DNA from: Adenanthera pavonina
Lineage: Eukaryota > Streptophyta > Magnoliopsida > Fabales > Fabaceae
NCBI GenBank assembly: GCA_026686845.1
Contig: JAIVEN010000012.1
Span: 7,752,501 to 7,816,500, forward strand
Reading direction: 5' to 3'
DNA length: 64,000 nt
This document shows positions 46,965-58,830 of this stretch, one piece after another; the stretch's first letter is position 1; every line of letters begins with the position of its first letter. Below the pieces are notes generated by a model. It did not search any database, was not told the origin of the DNA, and saw nothing but the letters and a program-made list of their open reading frames with translations. The position numbers and the translations under genes are program-made.

Positions 46965-48619
46965 TGTTAGATAAGCTGGCTTCCTAAGAGGGAGTATGAA
47001 TTGGGAAGACTAAAATTTTTTCTGCAAAACATCAAGAAAGTGAAGAAAGCAAAGGGTGATAGTAAAACAGAGTATAAATAGTAAAAGTAGTAGTAGGGAA
47101 GAGAAAACTTAGATATTTATCCTGGTTCGGTCTCTCAACTTGACCTGCATCCAATCCTCAAGTCACCACTTGAGATTTTCCACTATGTTGCAAGAATTCA
47201 GTGGGCTTCTTGCAAATGCCACAGTACAGCATTGATGCTTTGTTTCTTGAGCTCACACTTTCAATCTTTACACTCTCACTAAGTGCTTCTCAATCCCTTG
47301 TGATATCCCCCCACAAGAAAATCTTTTTTCCAGATAAAGATAAAATTATTTACAATGAATAAACTCTCTTAATCAAAGTGTATATGAAAGTTATAGTACA
47401 AATATTTAAGTGTGTGAGAGTAAGAGACTTTGAGTAGATGATTTGACAAAGGTTCAGTATATACAAAGTTAAAATCATTACCCACAGCTTCAAATGATGT
47501 TATGTTTATAGATTTAGGTCTTAACAATATGTTAGAGACAAAATCTATCCATTGGAGAAGTTATCCAATGGTTACTCTGAAAAACTGTCCATTAACCAGC
47601 TGCATTTAATACTTCTAACATTTTGACATTCGAATTTTGGTTGGCCAACAGGCAAATTTCATAGAGACCGAAGGTTAAAGACTTCAACGTTGAATATTCA
47701 AAGTTCGTCTGTCATGAGGTAAAGTTCAAATTTTGATCTTTAGAAAATGTTTCTATGTTGTAACATGCGAATTTTCAAGTAGAAAGTCTTTCTGTTAAGT
47801 GTGAACAGTAATTTCATTTTGCTATAGTGCCTTTGAAATTCAAATTTTAGAACCCAAAATTCATTTGTCAGTAGCTGGTTTAATGAGGCATTGTAGTTCA
47901 TCTTATTCGAAATTCGAATTTTCAAAGGGCAAAGTTTATTTGTCAGAGAGACATCTTTTTAGACTTACTTCAAAATTTGAATTTATGAATATTATCATTC
48001 ATTTGTCAACATATCATTATAATAGACTCATAAGCTTTGTTTCTGAAATTCAAATTTTCATGTTCAAAGTTCATTTGTCAGTGAGCAATTTTGAAGCCCA
48101 ATCTAAACTTGGTTTAAGATGAACTTTGATATATTCTCAGATGAATTTTTCAATTTTCATAAGTTGCATTTTACTTGAAATTCAAATTTTCAAAAGCCAA
48201 AGTTCATCTGTCAGATAAAGCTCTTTTCAGATACATATCAAAATTTGAATTTCTAAAGTCAAAATTCATCTATCAGAGAAGCCTCTTTTCAGACTTGTTC
48301 ATTTTCAATACGAAATTCAAATTTCCAAAGCCAAAGTTCAAATTTTTAAAACAACAGATCAGTATAAACCTTTTAAACTTCGTCTGTTCGTGGGTGTTTT
48401 TTAAATGTTCCATGAATTAACATAGAATTAAGGTTTCAAAACATCTTTTCACCAAATCAAAGTCTTTTACTCAAATTAAATCATTACTAAATATTCTACT
48501 TCCATTCTTGCACTGATTTTTCCAGAATTACTTCACTTGAAACCTTTTATGCACCTTTGATATCTTTATTCCAAGCTCTTGATGGTTGGTTTGGAATTAT
48601 CAAAACACTTGATTCAACA
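46965..48619 (-). repeat. Copia 2 3' LTR
   Basis: 1,655 bp, bounded on the + strand by TGTTAGATAAGC and CTTGATTCAACA. It is nearly collinear with 57132-58793 with scattered base changes. It contains about ten near-palindromic AAATTCGAATTT-type words spaced 50-110 bp, alternating with 'gttcatctgtcagagag' modules. Confidence 0.92.
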
Positions 48620-48642
48620 TTCTCTCTCTTTTTGATGATGAG
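48620..48642 (-). other. Polypurine tract, copia 2
   Basis: On the minus strand, ATCAAAAAGAGAGAGAA directly precedes the 3' LTR start TGTTGAATC. Confidence 0.75.
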
Positions 48643-48931
48643 AAAACAACTTACAAACTGAATTAGTACTTGGGTTTGCTTTAACAAGCTTCCCCTCAAC
48701 ATATGCATTCCAATCCAAAAGATATCATGTAAAGTGGATCAAGTAAAGAGATTTATTAACTCATTCAAAGTCCAACAAGAATAGTTTATTGCAACCAAGG
48801 AATTCTTTTATTTCATCAAATGTCACTTTACAAGAAACAATAATGCAAAACATTACTGAATACCGAAACACAATACATGAACAACAGAAACATAATATAG
48901 CACTAGAAGAGGACCCAAGCCTAAGTTCTAA

Positions 48932-51140
48932 TCACTTTTTCTTTGACTTGGTCTTCTTGTTATATGTTTTTCCAGAAGGCACTGCAGCAGACTTTCCAGT
49001 TTGCTTACTCTTCTCCACCTTTTTGGGCATCATCAGGAAGGTGGACAAAATTAGCAGGAGGAGGGATCTGAGACACTGGAGTGGCTTTGAGGGGCACATG
49101 AGCAAATGGCAAATCTGGATTAAGTGATGGAGGAGGTTTAGAAGGCTCAGGGCTTAGATTCTCATCTTTAGAGACCCCAAGCAGCTCTTGCATTTCTTGT
49201 CTGGAAAGAGCTAATTAAGCTTTTTGTTCTTCTGAAAGACCATATGTAGCGAGAGATGAAGGAGCAGGGTCATCAGAATGAAACATTTCTTCAAGCCTTC
49301 TTCTCTGAGCTTGTAAGAGAGCATTGTGTGCAATGGCTTCCAAATCAACAAAAGGCACAATGCTCCTTTCTTCATTTAGGGCAGCCTGCATGAATGGTGT
49401 AGTAGAGATGACTGCCACTAGTCTTTCAACTTGCTCAGATTCTTGAGTGGAAAGAATTGAATCCTGAGCATCTGCTAGAATGGGCTCATGAAAGCTTGTT
49501 TCCTAAGGACCTTCTTTCTTCATGCCATAGTCCATTAGAGGACCAGGACTTGCCTCATTGCTGGAGGCCTGTGGTGTGCTTAATGTGCCAGTAGTCTCAG
49601 TGTCTCGTGTAGCAACATTAGGAACAGGAAAGGCCAGTTCAAATGGGCTTGGAGGCTCAGGAGTTGGAGACATAACAGGCTCAGAGAATCTTGGCTAAGG
49701 TAGAGCTGATGTGGCAGGAATTGCACTCTGAATGCCTTCATATGCATCAGCAACCACTTTCATGTTCTTGGCCAACTGGTGGATCTGATCTTGCAGATGA
49801 GCAAACTTGGCATTTTGCTCTTCCCTGATGCTCAGTATGAGTGTAGACAAACTGTCATACAACTCGATGATCTTGGTTGGCTTGGTACGAGAGGAGGGAG
49901 TATATGGAATGTGAGTAGGTAGAGATAGAGATAAGACAGGCTGAGAAGGTAGAGATGTAGGTTTTGCAGGAGCCTTAGAGGTACCTTCTTGCTACAGGGA
50001 GGCATTATCATCAAAGAAGTAAACTTTAGATTTTCCAGCTCCTTTTCTAATCCATCTTTCATTTTTCTTCTCTATCCCCATCCTTTACAACTTTTCTTCC
50101 TTGAAGATCTCAGTAGGCTTTCCGTTCCCATTCTCAAGATGCTGAATTTTAGCATATTGAAGGATCCTAGAGATGATTGCTGCATAAGGAAGTGTAGAGT
50201 CTTTCCTCTGATCCCTAGCCTTAATCATGTGTTAGAGAATGATATGTCTCATGTTGATAAGCTTTCCATGCATGACTGCAGCCATTACATGTGCCTCTGC
50301 CCTTGTGATCAGGTTGAAGCTACCTCCTTTGTTGAAGATAATCCTAGACACTATGTAGTATAGGATTCTCATTTGAGCACTGAGGTTAGTGGGCTTTAGC
50401 AAGCTTATGGGTGGCCTATTCTCCTTTCTTCTGAACAAAGAGTTCAGGATTGTGCCCTCCTTATAGTTCAAAAAAGGGCCACTTTCTTCATCAGCAGTGT
50501 CTACCTTATCCATATACCCAGAGGCAGTGATGTCAATCTTAAGGCCATCTTGCCTAAGAATTTCCAGTACCTCGTTAAAGGTTCCATCTGTTAGCCAAAT
50601 GATCCTTGATCTCAGATTGACCTCCCACTTCCTTTTCTTGCCGTTATATTTCAGAGAGGCATACCATGTCTTGACTACCTCATCATCATACCTCTCCATT
50701 ATCTCTAACAAATTCTTGTATTTTATCATCCAAAGCCCAGCATCAAAGTTATTAGAGATTAAAAATTCCTCCATACTAACACAATGAGGCTTGATTACCT
50801 TCTTGCCCAAAAACTTGGTCATGTATTCCTCCTGAATGTGAGCATTGCTCTACAATGGCAATGTGGTTAGCTCATATTCTCCTGACTCAGTACTGGAGGA
50901 GGTGAAGGCAACAGTAGCAGTAGGAACAGGGACCAAAGGCTCTATTTTCTTCAGTGAAGAAGGCCCAGCCTTTTTTGATTTAGCCTTTGGAGTTGTTTTC
51001 TGCTGTTTGGAGGGAGTGGTTTTGCTTGATTCACCTTTTCTTTTTTGTTTCTCACTTTCTTTTGAAGCATATTGGGATTTCACAGTTCTCTTTGGCCAAG
51101 ACTCTCCCTTTTCAACTTTTGGATTTTTCACTCGAGCCAT
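48932..51140 (-). pseudogene. Copia 2 third ORF (downstream of pol), nearly full length
   Basis: About 730 codons once covered this region. Parts: (a) 51140-50853, MARVKNPKVEKGESW followed by a very Lys/Ser/Thr-rich basic segment. A single in-frame TAG ends it, and the same frame continues 9 codons later at 50822. (b) 50822-50232, a folded-looking domain (ISNNFDAGLWMIKYKNLLEI; LSAQMRILYYIVSRIIFNKG; LITRAEAHVMAAVM) resembling the PF20167-type plant transposon protein family, from memory. (c) 50230-49220, Pro/Ser-rich, with further stops near 49987, 49695 and 49505. (d) 49193-48932, acidic/Pro-rich, then after a frameshift a basic end (KKTKSKKK). No signal peptide, membrane span or coiled coil is evident, so it is not a classical envelope protein. 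Role unknown. Confidence 0.72.
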
Positions 51141-52136
51141 TTCCGTGAATGATTCAAAATAAAGCTAAGAATGTGTTTATAGGATGCGAAAAGGAGTTTA
51201 AATGGTGGAAAATGAAGATTTACAATCAGAATTGAAGAGTATTGAAGAGAGAATTTGAACATACTCAGAGACGAGATGAATAGGGTTGCATATGTTCTGT
51301 GGAAAACTGTCGGTTTTAACGTAAGTAACCGCCTGACAGACAAATTTTGAGGGGTCAAAATTTGAACTTCGAGTAGTTAAAAGTTAAACCATTCAGCAAA
51401 GCTTACTGATAGATGAATTTTCTTCTGAAAGTTCATCTTACAAAGGCTTGGTCCAAGCAGCACAAGATGAACAAACAAACTTTGTTTCAACAAAGTTCAA
51501 ATTTCGAAGAACAGGTATCAAGCAATAATCAATACAACAAACAACAGACAAATTATGCTTATAGAAATTCATCTTTCAAAGATTCAATATTATGAGCATG
51601 TTTCAACAGATGAATTTTGAATTAGAAATTTGAATTTCTACACTTTGTAAAGGTTTTCCAACATGCGTATGTTAAGAAATAGAAATTTGTATAATTATCA
51701 TGTTGGACAAAGATAACATTGAAACTTTTATTTTTGAAAATTCAAATTTTCATAGGCTAATAGGCGAATTTTGAGGGACCACCTAAAATAGTTACAATGT
51801 AAACCAAGCTGAAGTTCATCTTATGGGCATCAAAATTTGAATGTCAAACATGCTGACTTGTTCTAAAACACAATTTATCAATGAAATTCGTCTACTACAT
51901 ATCTAAGGTGTGAATTTTAACTTTATAAACTTACAGAATGGATTCAGAAACTCTGATTTCTAGCTTTCTTTCTCACTTTTTGACTTGTTCCATTCTGGAG
52001 TACTCCATTTTTTCAGATTTATTACCATCGAACCTTATGAGGAGCACCCGCAACTTAAATTAAACCCACTCCGATGCTAAAGTTAGAATTAAATTAATGT
52101 TGGAAATTCTAAAAACAGATTTGCACATGGATTTAC
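51141..52136 (-). other. Copia 2 spacer between pol and the third ORF, LTR-like modules
   Basis: Non-coding. It repeats the same words as the LTRs, e.g. 'gacagacaaattttgagg' (51337), 'caaatttcgaagaac' (51508), 'acagatgaattttgaattagaaatttgaattt' split across 51608-51640, and 'aaattcaaattttcatagg' (51739). The related spacer of copia 1 (34667-35020) has them too. It could hold a promoter for the third ORF, which is an inference. Confidence 0.6.
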
Positions 52137-55100
52137 TCATAGTTTATTGGGATTTACCATACCCAATTCTCTCCTAATTTTACAATGTCTATCTTCTGAC
52201 AGGGGCTTTGTCAAGATGTCAGCAACTTGATCTTCTATTGGGATGTATTCTAATCTGATTTCTCCTTTCAGAACATGATCCCTTATCAAATGGTGCCTAA
52301 CTTCGATATATTTTATCCTTAAATGCATGACAGGATTCTTTGTGAACTTAATAGCACTTTGGTTGTCACACATTATTGATATTTCCTTCATCTCAATCTC
52401 AAGATCTTTAAGCTGCTGTTTCATCCAGATGACTTGGGCACAACAACTTCCAGCTGCAACATATTCAGCTTCTGCCGTGGATAAGGCCACACTGTTTTGC
52501 TTCTTTCTAAACCATGAAACCAAGGATCTTCCAAGAAACTGACACGTTCCACTTGTACTTTTTCTGTCAGTTTTGGATCCTGCAAAGTCAGCATCAGTGT
52601 ATCCATTCAGATTTTCTCCATTACCCTTTGGATACCAAAGAACCATTTGTGATGTTCCAATAAGATATCTAAAGATACGCTTTACAGCAGTTGCATGGGT
52701 TTCCTTGGGACATGATTGGAACCTTGCATACATACAAACACTAAACATTATGTCAGGTCTGCTAGCAATTAGGTCTAGCAGAGATCCAATCATTCTTCTA
52801 TACTGGGTTATGTCAAACATTTTTCCCCCTTCATCCATATCCAGTTTGGTTGCAGTAGCCATAGGTGTTTCCATTGGCTTGGCATTCTCCATACCAAGCT
52901 TTTTCAGCAATTCTTTCAGATACTTGGATTGATTGAGAAAGGTACCATCATCACATTGTTTAATTTGTAATCCAAGGAAGAAGTTGAGCTTACCCATCAT
53001 TGACATTTCGAATTCTTCCTGTACTAGCTTTGAAAAATTCTTGCAAAGAGATTCATTAGTAGCACCGAATATAATATCATCAACATAAATTTGAACAGTA
53101 AGTAAATCTTTATTTTCTTTCTTAGTGAATAACGTAGTATCTACTTTTCCTCTGTTAAATCCCTTTTCAGTTAGAAAATTACTTAACCTTTCATACCATG
53201 CTTTAGGGGCTTGCTTTAAACTGTAAAGGGCTTTCTTCAGTTTATAAACATGGTTTGGTTTTGTAGAGTCCTCAAAGCCTAGAGGTTGCTCTACATAAAC
53301 TTCTTCCATAATATATCCATTAAGAAAAGCACTCTTCACATTTGTTTGATATAACATAATATTTTTCATGCCTGCATATGCTAACAGAATTCTAATTGCT
53401 TCTAATCTAGCCACTAGAGCAAAGGTTTCTTCAAAATCAATTCCTTCTTCTTGATTATATCCTTTGGCAACTAGTCTAGCTTTATTTTTTATTATTAAGC
53501 CAGATTCATCAAGCTTATTTCTAAAAACCCATTAAATGCCAATGATAGGATAATTTTTGGGTTTGGGAACTAAATCTCAAACTTGATTTCTTTCAAACTT
53601 GTTTAACTCATCTTGCATAGCTAAAATCTATTATTCATCAGTTAAGGCTTCTTCAGTACTTTTAGGTTCAATTTGAGAAATAAAAGCACAGTTTATCATT
53701 TGATCCCTTAACTGTTTTCTGGTTTTAACTTTCTCTTGAACATCCCCTATCACTTGATCAACAAGATGATTCCTTTGATATCTCCAAGCTTTAGGGATTT
53801 CTTGAGATATTTCTTTATTATATTCATCCTTAAAGTCTTTCTCCTGAATATCTTCCTCTATGTTAATAGATTCAGATATTTTTGGAGGTTCAATTTTACT
53901 TTCATTAGAAAGATCTAAATTTTTAAAATTTGAAATAAGATTATCCTCATCAATGACATGATTGGAAACAGTTTCATTTTCAATAAATATTGCATGCACA
54001 GATTCTTCTACTAATTTAGATTTCTTATTAAAAACTCTATATGCCTTACTTCTACTAGAATAGCTCAGAAATATACCTTCATCAGATTTGGCGTCAAACT
54101 TACCCAAATTCTCCTTTCTATTGTTGTGGATGAAGCACTTATAGCCAAATACATGTAGATGTAAGAGGTGTGGCTTCCTTCCTTTGTATAGCTCATAAGG
54201 AGTCTTCCCAAGAATTGGTCTGATGTAGGCTCTATTCATGATGTAACTTGCTATGTTTACTGCATCAGCCTAGAATACTTGAGAGAGTTCTTTTTCATTT
54301 AGCATTGCTCTTACCATCTCTCCAATTGTTCTGTTCTTCCTCTCTACCACTCTATTTTGTTAAGGAGTTCTTGGGGCTGAGAAGTTATGATCAATTCCAT
54401 GCTTATCGCAATACTCCAAGAAGTATGTATTCTCAAACTCTCCTCCATGATCTGACCTAATAGACACAATAGAAATACCTTTCTCATTTTGCACTTTCTT
54501 AGCTAAGGTTACAAATGCATCAAAGGTATCACTTTTAGAGGAAAGGAACAATGTCCAAGTAAATCTAGAGTAATCATCCACAATTACAAGCACATACAGG
54601 TTTCCACCAATGCTTTTTACCCTAGATGGACCAATCAGATCCATATGCAATAGTTCTAGAGGTTTAGTTGTGGTGACTACGTTTTTAGATTTAAAAGAAG
54701 ATTTAGTTTGTTTTCCTTTTAGGCATGCATCACATTCTTTGTCCTTTTCAAAAGTGATTTTTGGTAGGCCAGTGACTAACTCATTTTTAACTAGTTTTGA
54801 TAGTTGATTCATGTTAATATGAGTTAATCTTCTATGCTACAACCAACTATTATTATCCTGGCTAATCAATCAAATATAATCTATGGGAGGAAGTTCATCA
54901 AGATCAATAGTATTGCAGTTACCATCCCTTTGAGCTTTGAGGATTAATTTGTGATCACTTTTTCTGATGACCAGACAGAACTTTGAGTCAAACAGTACCC
55001 AGTTTCCTTTATCACATGTCTGACTCATACTTAGCAGATTGTGGTTGAAGCCAATTACAAATAGCACCCCTTCAATGGATGTTTCAGGATTCTTCCCCAC

Positions 55101-55280
55101 AATGCCAATTCCAATTATTTTGCCATATTGATCACCTCCAAAGGTCACCTTTCCTCCTTTCTTGTCTCTGAGAATGATGAACTTCTCCTTCTCACCGATC
55201 ATGTGACTTGAGCAGGTACTATCCATATACCATTTATTGCTCTTTCTAGCTTTAAGACAAACCTGCAAAACAAAGTTCAT
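52137..55280 (-). pseudogene. Copia 2 pol: protease, integrase, RT, RNase H
   Basis: One frame with stops, from MNFVLQVCLKARKSNKWYMD. Protease: WYMDSTCSSHM at about 55230, where the usual D-S-G is D-S-T. The gag-pre-integrase/zinc region reads HRRLTHINMNQLSKL and CDACLKGKQTKSSF. The integrase core keeps its acidic triad: MDLIGPSRV, SIRSDHGGEFE and the Glu in NRVVERKNR. RT spans 53414 onward: NVKSAFLNGYIMEEVYVEQP, catalytic YVDDIIFGATNES, intact. RNase H: DADFAGSKTDRKSTSGT and STAEAEYVA, intact. It ends GMVNPNKL at 52137. Stops sit at about 54845, 54360, 54270, 53630 and 53580-53530, several of them at former Trp (TGG) codons and one at a Gln (CAA). The RT/RNase H part from 53414 to 52137 is open for 425 codons. 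Confidence 0.92.
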
Positions 55281-55363
55281 ATTTTCTTTTTAGGTACCCA
55301 AATTTGCTTGGGTCCTTTTCTATCAGTAGTATTTTCCCTAAATATAGATGTACCTTTGCGAAC

Positions 55364-57076
55364 TCATTTAGCCTTCCTATCAAGTCCATTTTTCTTTAAA
55401 GCATATGAACTGGAAATATGTCCCTTCTTGTTACAGAAGTGACAGGTGGTGAAGGGACTACTAGATTGAGATGTAGGAAGAAAGCAATGCAGATAATATT
55501 TTTGTTTTGCATGCCTTGGTTGATCATAAGATTCAATGTGCCGTGAAATATGTTCTTTCTTTCTATTACCACTAGCATGCACAAAATGTCTCATATACAC
55601 ATTCTGATTCTTTTTCTTAATCTTTTCTTTGACTGCACAAGGATCATAGCCAAGTCCAGCCATTTCCTGTAATATTCTTTGGCTTGCCATTAAAGCAAAC
55701 AACATATCTTTACCTTTAGTAAGCCTAGACGTGATTTTCACTAGATAGTCCTTGGTTTGCTTTAATTCAATGCGTGATTTACAGCAAGCAGATTCAACAG
55801 TAGGTAGAGGAGCAGTTTCAGAAATGTTGCATTGAGATTCTAGGTTGTTAATCTTTTTCATAGCTTGCTTCAATTCTTTGGCAACCTTAACAAACTCATC
55901 ATGCAACTCATGAAATGCATCCAGTAATTCAGAATAGGAAGGTTCAGATTCATATACCTCATCTTCTTGATCACTGCTGCATGGGATTTCAACTTCTTCA
56001 GAGGCAAGTGCCATCAGATAGATGTTGACAATTTTATCTTCATCATCTTCTTCCTCATCTGAGTTGTTGCCCCATTTTGATGAGATGTAAGCTCTTTTCT
56101 TCTTGCCTTTGTCTGCAGCTTTCTTTTCTTTCTCTTGCTTCTTGAGGAATTGTGGATAATCCCATTTGATATGTCCCTGCTTTTTACACTCGTAGCAAGT
56201 AACATGTTCTTTTGCTTCTCTCTTTCTATCTCCAGTTCCTCCTTTCTTCAAGATTTTCATGTTTCTCTTCTTGTTGTAGAATCTTCCAAATTTTCTGACC
56301 ATCATAGCCAGAGTTTCTTTATCTAGTTCTTCTCCATCGTCAGATTCTTCTTCTTTCTCCTCAGCAGCTTTCAGAGCAAGACCTTTCTTCTTTCTATCTT
56401 GTCCTGCCTCCTTGAGAGCCTTCATTTTTCCTTCATACTCTTTGAGGCTACCAAAAAGAGCTGTGATAGAGGCCATTGATTCTCCTCTGACTTCCTCTAT
56501 TACTGTTACTTTAGGTTGCTATTCCAGAAAGAGAGCTATGAGGATCTTTCTGACATTTTCTGTCTAAGTGTACTCCTTTCTCAGACTCTTCAGTTGATTC
56601 ACAATGAGGGTAAATCTCTTCTGTAGCTCTTTTACACTTTCTCCCTCCGTCATTCTGAAGCTTTCGTATTTACCTATGCAGGTGTTCAATTTGTTTTCTT
56701 TAACTCCAGTTGTTCCTTCATGAGCAATTTGCAAAGTGTCCCACATTTTCTTGGCAGTGGAGCACTGTGAGACCCTGTAGAATTCATCTTGATTCAATAC
56801 ATTGACCATGCAGTGTTTTGCCTTGAAGTTCAGCAAGACTCTTCTTCTATCTTCCTTATTCCATTCAGCTTCTGGCTTCTCTTTGTACTTCCCATCATCC
56901 TCCAAAGTCATTAGGACAAAATCTCCCTTCTGGATGATGGAGCAGATGTCTAGATCAATTGACTGAAGGTAGGTTTGCATCCTCATCTTTCAGTATCCAT
57001 AGTGTTCTCCACTGAAGCCAGATGATCTATTTGTGTTGTTTCCCTCTAGTAGTATGTTTTCTCCAAAGCTAGCCAT
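55364..57076 (-). pseudogene. Copia 2 gag, degenerate
   Basis: The start ATG at 57076 opens MASFGENILL, 55 bp after the LTR. A TGA at a former Trp codon (GYW-K) follows soon. The UBN2-type core runs to 56564 (FRMTEGESVKELQKRFTLIV). Two TAG codons at about 56563 and 56518 replace a Gln and a Trp, judged from copia 3. The Lys/Glu-rich linker is open from 56476 to 55364. The zinc knuckle reads CYECKKQGHIKWDY, where the final Cys is Tyr. A second one near the end reads CHFCNKKGHISSSY, again Cys to Tyr. Both changes are G-to-A type on the coding strand. Gag would bind RNA and form the particle. Confidence 0.88.
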
Positions 57077-57113
57077 TATATTTCCCAGACTGTTAAATCC
57101 TTTAATTGGGAAT

Positions 57114-57131
57114 CCAATCTCTGATATCACT
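57114..57131 (-). other. Primer-binding site, copia 2
   Basis: On the minus strand AGTGATATCAGAGATTGG follows the 5' LTR. It matches the tRNA-iMet type TGGTATCAGAGC with a G-to-A change in the first triplet. Confidence 0.8.
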
Positions 57132-58793
57132 TGTTAAATAAGCTGGCTTCCCAAGAGGTGGAGTGAATTGGAAAGACTAAAATTTTTCTGCAAAACGTCA
57201 AGAAAGTGAAGAAAGCAAAGGGTGATAGTAAAACAAAGTATAAATGAATAAACAGTAAAAGTAGTAGTAGAGAAGAAAAAACTCAGATATTTATCTTGGT
57301 TCGGTCTGTCAACTTGACCTACATCCAGTCGTTAAGTCACCACTTGAGATTTTCCACTATGTTGCAAGAATTCAGTGGGCTTCTTGCAAATGCTACAATA
57401 CAATGTTGATACTCTGTTTCTAGAGCTCACACTTTTACTCTTTGCACTCTCACTAAGTACTTCCCAATCCTTTATGATATCTCCTCACAAGAAAATCTTT
57501 CTTCCAGATGAAGATAAGATTATTTACAATGAATAAACTCTCTTAATCAAAGTGTATATGAAAGTTATAGTACAAATATTTAAGTGTGTGAGAGTAAGAG
57601 ACTTTGAGTAGATGATTTGGCAAAGTTTCAGTATATACAAAGTTAAAATCATTACCCACAGCTTCAAATGATGTTATGTTTATAGATTTAGGTCTTAACA
57701 ATATGTTAGAGACAAAATCTATCCATTGGAGAAGTTATCCAATGGTTACTCTGAAAAATTGTCCGTTAACCAACCGCATTTAATACTTCTAACATTTTGA
57801 CATTCAAATTTTGGTTGGCCAACAGACAAATTTCATAGAGACCGAGGGTTAAAGACTTCAACGTTGAATATTCAAAGTTCGTTTGTCATGAGGCAAAGTT
57901 CAAATTTTGATCTTTGGAAAATGTTTCTATGTTGTAACATACGAATTTTCAAGTAGAAAGTCTTTTTGTTAAGTGTGAACAGTAATTTCATTTTGCTACA
58001 GTGCCTTTGAAATTCAAATTTTGGAACCCAAAATTCATTTTTCAGTAGCTGGTTTAATGAGGCATAGTAGTTCATCTTATTTGAAATTCGAATTTTCAAA
58101 GGGCAAAGTTCATCTGTCAGAGAGACCTCTTTTTAGACTTACTTCAAAATTCAAATTTATAAATACTGTCATTCGTTTGTCAACATATAATTATAACAGA
58201 CTCACAAGCTTTATTTCTGAAATTCGAATTTTCATGTTCAAAGTTCGTCTATCAGTTTGCAATTTTGAAGCCCAATCTAAACTTGGTTTAAGATGAACTT
58301 TGAATTATTCTCAGACGAATTTTTCAATTTTCATAAGTTGTATTTTATCTGAAATTCAAATTTTCAAAAGCCAAAGTTCATCTATCAGATAAAGCTCTTT
58401 TCAATCACGTATCAAAATTTGAATTTCTAAAGTCAAAATTTGTCTGTCAGAGAAGCCTCTTTTCAGACTTGTTTATTTTCAATACGAAATTCAAATTTCC
58501 AAAGCCAAAGTTCGAATTTTCAAAACAATAGATCCGTATAAACCTTTCAAACTTCGTTTGTTGGTGGGTGTTTTTCAAATATTTCTTAAACTAACATAGA
58601 ATTAAGGTTTTAAAACATCTTTTCACCAAATCAAAGTCTTTTACTCAAATTAAATCATTACTAAATATTTTACTTCCATTCTTGCATTGATTTTTCTAGT
58701 ATTCCTTCACTTGAAACATTTTGTGCACCTTTGATATCTTTATTCTAAGCTCTTGATGGTTGGTTTGGAATCATAAAAACACTAGATTCAACA
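57132..58793 (-). repeat. Copia 2 5' LTR
   Basis: 1,662 bp. On the minus strand it runs TGTTGAATCTAG...TTATTTAACA. It is the partner of 46965-48619. It lies 37 bp from the 5' LTR of copia 3, which points the other way. Confidence 0.92.
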
Positions 58794-58830
58794 AGCTTCA
58801 CTCATCTACACATAAATTGATACAGATGAT

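Larger units (their letters stand above)
46965..58793 (-). mobile_element. Full-length Ty1/copia element, Maximus/SIRE-like (copia 2)
   Basis: 11,829 bp with two LTRs of 1,655 and 1,662 bp and a perfect 5-bp TSD AGCTT (46960-46964 and 58794-58798). On the minus strand the order is 5' LTR (57132-58793), PBS, gag, protease, integrase, RT, RNase H, ~1-kb spacer, third ORF, PPT, 3' LTR (46965-48619). The size, the long LTRs and an extra ORF after pol fit the Maximus/SIRE lineage. Structure is complete. Coding regions are interrupted by about a dozen stops. Confidence 0.93.

Noticed and set aside
48932..51140. Calling the third ORF a true envelope gene
   Set aside because: I see no signal peptide, membrane segment or fusion-like region. 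Only the position after pol fits. Left as an ORF of unknown role.
58021..58296. Repeated 'SKFEF'-type open frames in the copia LTRs (also 47865-48122, 48175-48420, 59332-59607)
   Set aside because: They are translations of the AAATTCGAATTT module array in LTR U3, on either strand, and not coding sequences.
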